Positions 59,766 through 64,000 of a stretch of 64,000 bases of DNA are shown in pieces; the first letter of the stretch is position 1; each line of letters opens with the position of its first letter. The translations under genes and the position numbers were made by a program. The notes under the pieces are model-generated. The model saw only the letters and a list, made by a program, of their open reading frames with translations, had not been told where the DNA came from and did not search any database. Source of the stretch: Apoda limacodes (taxonomy: Eukaryota; Arthropoda; Insecta; Lepidoptera; Limacodidae); assembly GCA_946406115.1 (NCBI GenBank), contig OX291552.1, positions 6,883,336-6,947,335 of the forward strand. Reading direction: 5' to 3'.

Positions 59766-60394
59766 ACATCAAAGTAGTAAGAACTTATTTTCTTTAGACG
59801 TCATAACTAAAATAATCGGAAAATAAATAAAGGTCAAAACGAGAATGGACTTAGGATAAAATCAATCAATCAACAAATGACGTCACAGTAAAACCATCAA
59901 CCGCACAATCGACTTTTTGATTTGACACAACAGGAAATGAACTTTGCGAACGCCGGGATAATCCCAAAATGCGGTAAAGTGACTAGTCTAAAACCTTTGT
60001 CACCTTTTAAGACTACAAAAAAGGTAAAGACTGACTGCGTTCCGTAAGTTTTAACAGTTGAGTGACCTCTCACCACATCAAAAGTTCTTTCACGCTGCTC
60101 TTGTAAATAAGTAATTGTGCAATTTTATGGAAATAACACGGTATACAATATTAAAAAAATGTGGTACCCAAAAAGTATTAAGAATAGAAGTTATATTTTC
60201 ATCTGACTGGCTTGGAAAGGCTCACTTTGTCGTTTAAAATCTTATTAAATCTGCGTGGAAAAGCCTTTTAAATAATTAAAAAAAACAAGTTTCTCCAGCA
60301 GTGGCTTAAAATACCTAAGTTTACTCGTGAAAATAGGTAAGTACCTCTGAGCGTGCAATTTGTTGACTACACACAGACATACAAAAAGCGCTCA
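59766..60394. other. Unassigned DNA
   Basis: No recognised feature. Confidence 0.4.
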
Positions 60395-60846
60395 ATCTAT
60401 TTCAGAGACTTAAATGTTGTTATCATGTTATCAATACTTATTTAAACTATTTAAAATATGCAAACTTGTTTCATTCATAAGTAATTAATCACTAATCATT
60501 GTTTTTCTTGTATCTTATATATATTTTCCTCGCTGTAGTTAGATGAAAAATTGTGTGTTTCGCAGGGCTAAATTTTTTTTGGGTTTCATGCCTTAGAATT
60601 CTCCGCTTTGAATTTTTGAAACACTCGCTTCGCTCTTGGGCTTAATCTTTGGATCCTTCGCTTGCTTAGTATTCAATATAGGCACTCACACCAAAAAGCA
60701 ACTTTCGAGCCTTGCATAATAAATAACTATTGTTTTTGTAGAATTAAAAAAAAAAACCTTTTGCGCGCAAGCAAATAATGTAGGCTTTTCCATGCAGATT
60801 CAAACAGATTTTAAACGACAAAGTTAGCCTTTTCGAGCCAGTGAAC
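60395..60846 (+). repeat. Interspersed repeat joining the 9.15-kb and 9.9-kb families
   Basis: 60395-60725 matches the reverse complement of 9420-9150 and 60733-60846 matches 9909-10030 directly. Here both parts are contiguous and in one orientation, which suggests they belong to one element that is rearranged at 9-10 kb. Confidence 0.7.
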
Positions 60847-60894
60847 TATTATCACTCTTATATTCTGAACTGGAACGAAAATAATAATATTACA

Positions 60895-61160
60895 TTACTG
60901 CTGCGGCCCACAAATGCAGCATAACCGGGCGATAGTGAGTATACGAGCCGAGGCGTAGCCAAGGCACGCATCACAGAGTCCGGCTATGCTCAGTTGTGGC
61001 CAAGGCTTGTATAGTGCTTTTCTCAAACATGTGTGTAAATTAAAACAATAACCCCATGACGTACATGTTTATTTACAAAACTAATTATTTTGACAATATT
61101 ATAAAAATAGTAAAGGTAATTTTGCCACCAATTCGCCGCGTTCAAATGTCGATTTCTTTT
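60895..61160. repeat. Interspersed repeat, inverted relative of 40290-40555
   Basis: CTGCTGCGGCCCACAAATGC, CACGCATCACAGAGTCCGG, AAGGTAATTTTGCCACCAAT and CGCGTTCAAATGTCGATTTC. Confidence 0.7.
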
Positions 61161-61162
61161 TA

Positions 61163-61537
61163 GACTGTCGTACTCAAAGGGTAAAAAACGGGACCCTATA
61201 ACTTAGACTCCGCTGTCCGTCTGTCACCAGCCTGTATCGCATGAACCGTGATAGTTAGACAGTTGAAATTATCACAGAAGATGTAATTTCTGTGGCCCCT
61301 ATACAACAAACCTAATTTTTTTGCACGTTTTTGATCGATATTGATGACGGCAACAGGTAGACGCTAGAAATATTCACAGAATAGTTAGTTATATATTCAC
61401 TTTAAAAATAAATAATTAAATTGAAATTAAACAAATATTTTAGGGGGCTTCCATACAACAAACGTGATTTTTTTTGGCGTTTTTATAGATAATGGTTTTC
61501 ATGCGCGAGTCCAACTCGCACTTGGACGATTTTTTTT
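61163..61537. repeat. GGGTTCCG-superfamily repeat, short class, reverse copy
   Basis: GTACTCAAAGGGTAAAAAAC, ACTCCGCTGTCCGTCTGTCA, CAGCCTGTATCGCATGAACC; ends with the near-palindrome at 61502-61521. Confidence 0.85.
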
Positions 61538-62225
61538 ATTACTTTTTTTAGAGCCATTACTTTGTAAACGGAAACTATGTTACGGTACATGTACCCTTAA
61601 ACACAGTTAATGAAAATCACTCACTATGGCAATGCACTAGATCTAAACAAAGCAAGTCTTATTTTTTTTTTTTCAATCCCTTGGATGCTATAGTGTAGCC
61701 ACAAAATTTGCACAAAAACGGTGTATTTACGCGATCTAACGAATCTACGTTATAGTCTGTTATTAATTGAAACATAGGCCTTATTACACACCTAAGGCCA
61801 TATTTCCCGCACCTTCTTTTCAATACTGAGAGTGCATACGTGATATGCACTTTTTTATCTATCTGTAAATAACCACACTTGAGTTAATAGTGCTTATAAA
61901 AACTTCAAGTAGTTAATAATCTTGTACATTGTACGTAAACACTTGTACCTAAGGATTACAGCACGCTTATCACGTCGATATCACGTTTGAAGCAATATTG
62001 TAAAATGTAGTTTATGGTAAATAGTTCAAAGTCACGTATTGCTTGATTTCGTAAATACCTACTTATAACTTCTGTTCAAGGCTCAATGTTAACACCTCAG
62101 AGATTAGTTTTTTTTCATATTTATTCGGAATCACTCTAAAAGAAAGTGTTTCTATGGTTAATTTCTAATGGGAGTTCCTGTGTGAATAATGGTGGGAAAT
62201 GCGGCTGTGGGCGTATACCAGTATC
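61538..62225. other. Unassigned DNA
   Basis: No recognised feature. Confidence 0.4.
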
Positions 62226-62400
62226 GACAGCCTCTGTGGCTCAGTAGGTAATGATTTGCCTGCTAAACCGGAAGCGTGCGTTTGATTTCCTCACAGGACA
62301 ACATTTATGAGATGAAAATGTATGTTTTTTCTATGTATAATATTTGTATGTGTTCATAAAAAGTTATGAATCGATTTTCTCCAAAATAATTTTCTAGTAG
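62226..62400 (+). repeat. tRNA-derived SINE, longer head
   Basis: GCCTCTGTGGCTCAGTAGGT gives a good A box. GCGTTTGATTTCC is a weakened B box. The body shares TTTTTTCTATGTATAATATT-like sequence with the SINE at 53388. Confidence 0.65.
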
Positions 62401-62419
62401 TAGTATTTATAAATATATT

Positions 62420-62520
62420 TATGATTTCCCGGTTTTTCCTCGCGGTTCCACACGCTTTTAATTCGGAAATCGGTGTTGGATTTCTACAGCAATCCCTGAA
62501 CTTTAGAGATTTTTTTTATT
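62420..62520. repeat. Short tail fragment of an interspersed repeat
   Basis: TCCCGGTTTTTCCTCGCGG and TTGGATTTCTACAGCAATCC resemble the 12718-12955 repeat. Confidence 0.4.
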
Positions 62521-62879
62521 AAGCAAGTACTTTAAATGCATTTTCAAAGCGTTGAGTTGCGCGAAAAAAAATTATCCCTCAGTTCAATGTATGGAAAGAT
62601 ACTAAAACAATGCAAAAAAAAAAAAAAATCTTAACTTTTGTAACATATTTGTAAATAAAATAAGTTTTTTAAATCTATTTTACCGCGCTTAAAAGCTGCT
62701 TCTGGCGACAAGAGGGCTGGCTCGTTTCTGGCTCAGAGTATTTCGATTCAGAGGGGAGATGCAGCCAGCGTTCTTGGAACTCTACCACGTGGGCACACAC
62801 TTTTTTATAATTAGCTTTTAAGTTTCTTAGTAGGTATATCGTTTTGTAACCCCAGTAAAAAATAAATTAACAAAAACAC
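62521..62879. other. Unassigned DNA
   Basis: No recognised feature. Confidence 0.4.
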
Positions 62880-63012
62880 ATCTCTGACAATTGTTGTACA
62901 ATCTACATAATAAATGGCAGTATTATAAGACTGTAATATTCGAACGGACGGACGGACGGACATGACGAATGTGTAAGCTTTGGCCATTATTTTGCTTAAG
63001 TAACCCTAAAAA
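62880..63012. repeat. GGGTTCCG-superfamily end fragment
   Basis: AACGGACGGACGGACGGACA, TGACGAATGTGTAAGC and AAGTAACCCTAAAAATG. Confidence 0.55.
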
Positions 63013-63840
63013 TGATTTTGGGTGCGTATCATGTGGAAAAAAGAGGATACTAGCTAGTAGTATGTATCTATGTCATAACAGAATTGGACCCTACCTCTGT
63101 GAATATATCACACGCATTTAACAATTTAGGTATAATAAGTGCAAAAAAAAATAAGGCTTTAGTTTAGCGTCTGGTTGAAATATTCGTGACAAAAATGCTG
63201 GCCTTTACCTCGCCCAAAGAATTTGCATTGCAATACAACGCGGCAATGCGGCCTGCATTTTGGCAACGATACCAACTGATTAATTATATAGTTTTAATTG
63301 ATTTAGATGGTAATGTTATTAATAAGTTATGTATTGTTCTAAAAATTATGCAATAAAATAGGTATAATTTATTTTAAATATGGTATCCTTCGTTTCGGAT
63401 TATGTCGCGCTAAGAAACCTAGCATAGATATTTTAATAGCTCGTTAAGCGACTCTAAGCAGTTAGAAACCACGTTTCTAAACCATAAGTCAACACTGAGC
63501 CTTTAAGCGATGGTCGCGGGTGGCTCAAGCGGCCGTTGTGAAGACCTAATAATATTCGGTTGGGGGACATTCAGCAGCAGGCGTCTTCCGGCTGAAACCG
63601 AAGAACGAACGAAGTTGTCCATCTTTTTTCATAGACAAACCACTTTAGGTTTTGTGTCACATGCTATTTCAATGCGTCACTACAGTAACACGCTGTCATG
63701 CTGTTACGCTTTTCATATCGATGTGTTACGCTCAGTGTCACGACGTCACACCACACACCACTTGGATGGTTGCTCTGCCATACAACTGTTTTGACAGTTA
63801 AACAAGTGACAAGTTAATCACGTGTCACGCACATTACTAG
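63013..63840. other. Unassigned DNA
   Basis: 63660-63760 is rich in GTCAC/GTTACGC phrases in both orientations, perhaps a decayed element. The frame 63510-63794 has no recognised domain. Confidence 0.4.
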
Positions 63841-64000
63841 TGGTTTTTTTTTTTTTATGGCACTAAGGTGGCAAACAAGCATACGGTCCGCCTGATGGTA
63901 AGCGTTCACCGTGGCCTATGGAAGCTTGTATCACAAGGGGTATCACTCACACGTTGCCAACCCTTAAAAAATCCAATAACTTCATTCTTGAAAAACTCCA
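63841..64000 (-). repeat. Jockey-type 3' tail repeat running off the window
   Basis: T-run, GCACTAAGGTGGCAAACAAG, ATACGGTCCGCCTGATGG, GTTCACCGTGGCCTATGG and ACACGTTGCCAACCCTTAAA. RT sequence may continue beyond the edge. Confidence 0.75.

Noticed and set aside
62226..62290. A functional tRNA gene
   Set aside because: A and B box-like words are present but the body continues as a SINE and the cloverleaf cannot be drawn.
63660..63800. GTCAC/GTTACGC-rich stretch as a promoter with response elements upstream of alkaline phosphatase
   Set aside because: The first exon is unknown, so promoter placement has no support; the words look like a decayed repeat.

Overview
The window looks like AT-rich, transposon-dense nuclear DNA from a lepidopteran (moth or butterfly). 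The reasons are the repeat phrases found all through it, which I recognise from moth and butterfly genomes: GGGTTCCGTA / GTGCGAGTC-N-GACTCGC termini, TTAACCGACTTCAAAA termini, and LINE tails of the CCGCCTGATGGTAAGC type. The introns are long and the one host gene is an insect-type membrane alkaline phosphatase.

Host gene. The only convincing host gene is a minus-strand alkaline phosphatase. Seven coding exons (58504-58805, 39245-39437, 35200-35369, 25891-26061, 25192-25357, 22485-22808, 21302-21606) join with consistent phases and GT-AG borders into 542 complete codons ending at TGA 21302-21304. All the metal-binding and catalytic positions I know for this fold are present, and the C-terminus is a hydrophobic tail typical of GPI anchoring. 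The first coding exon (start codon, signal peptide) was not found. It lies either in 58806-64000 or beyond the window. The introns are 0.5 to 19 kb and full of repeats.

LINEs. Three broken non-LTR retrotransposons are present: 2.4-7.6 kb (+, PHD-finger ORF1 followed by endonuclease and RT), 18.6-19.65 kb (-, jockey-like RT and C-terminus with its 3' tail) and 47.8-49.74 kb (-, endonuclease and RT with an internal deletion).

Other repeats. These include Helitron-like elements with TC...CTAG ends, several MITE or foldback elements with inverted termini, tRNA-derived SINEs, minisatellites, and many copies of the GGGTTCCG repeat superfamily. Three insertions can be read as nested because a second copy of the host repeat elsewhere in the window gives an empty site: a repeat at 23.34-23.99 kb (empty site 46.56 kb), a hAT-like element at 15.46-16.24 kb (empty site 17.07 kb) and a MITE at 50.65-51.0 kb (empty site 12.42 kb).

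Layout. 1-2.4 kb: repeats and a SINE. 2.4-7.6: LINE. 7.6-15.1: repeats and unrecognised AT-rich DNA. 15.1-17.1: nested DNA-element cluster. 17.1-21.3: LINE fragment and a TIR element. 21.3-58.8: alkaline phosphatase with repeat-filled introns, including two back-to-back long inverted repeats at 44.5-46.3. 58.8-64: repeats upstream of the visible gene. The best candidates for something new are the two intronic long inverted repeats, the shared near-palindrome in different repeat families, the modular Helitron-like element with its 21-bp array, and an exon-like helix-turn-helix ORF at 50.28 kb. Names of repeat classes come from visible structure and memory of lepidopteran repeats, not from a database search.
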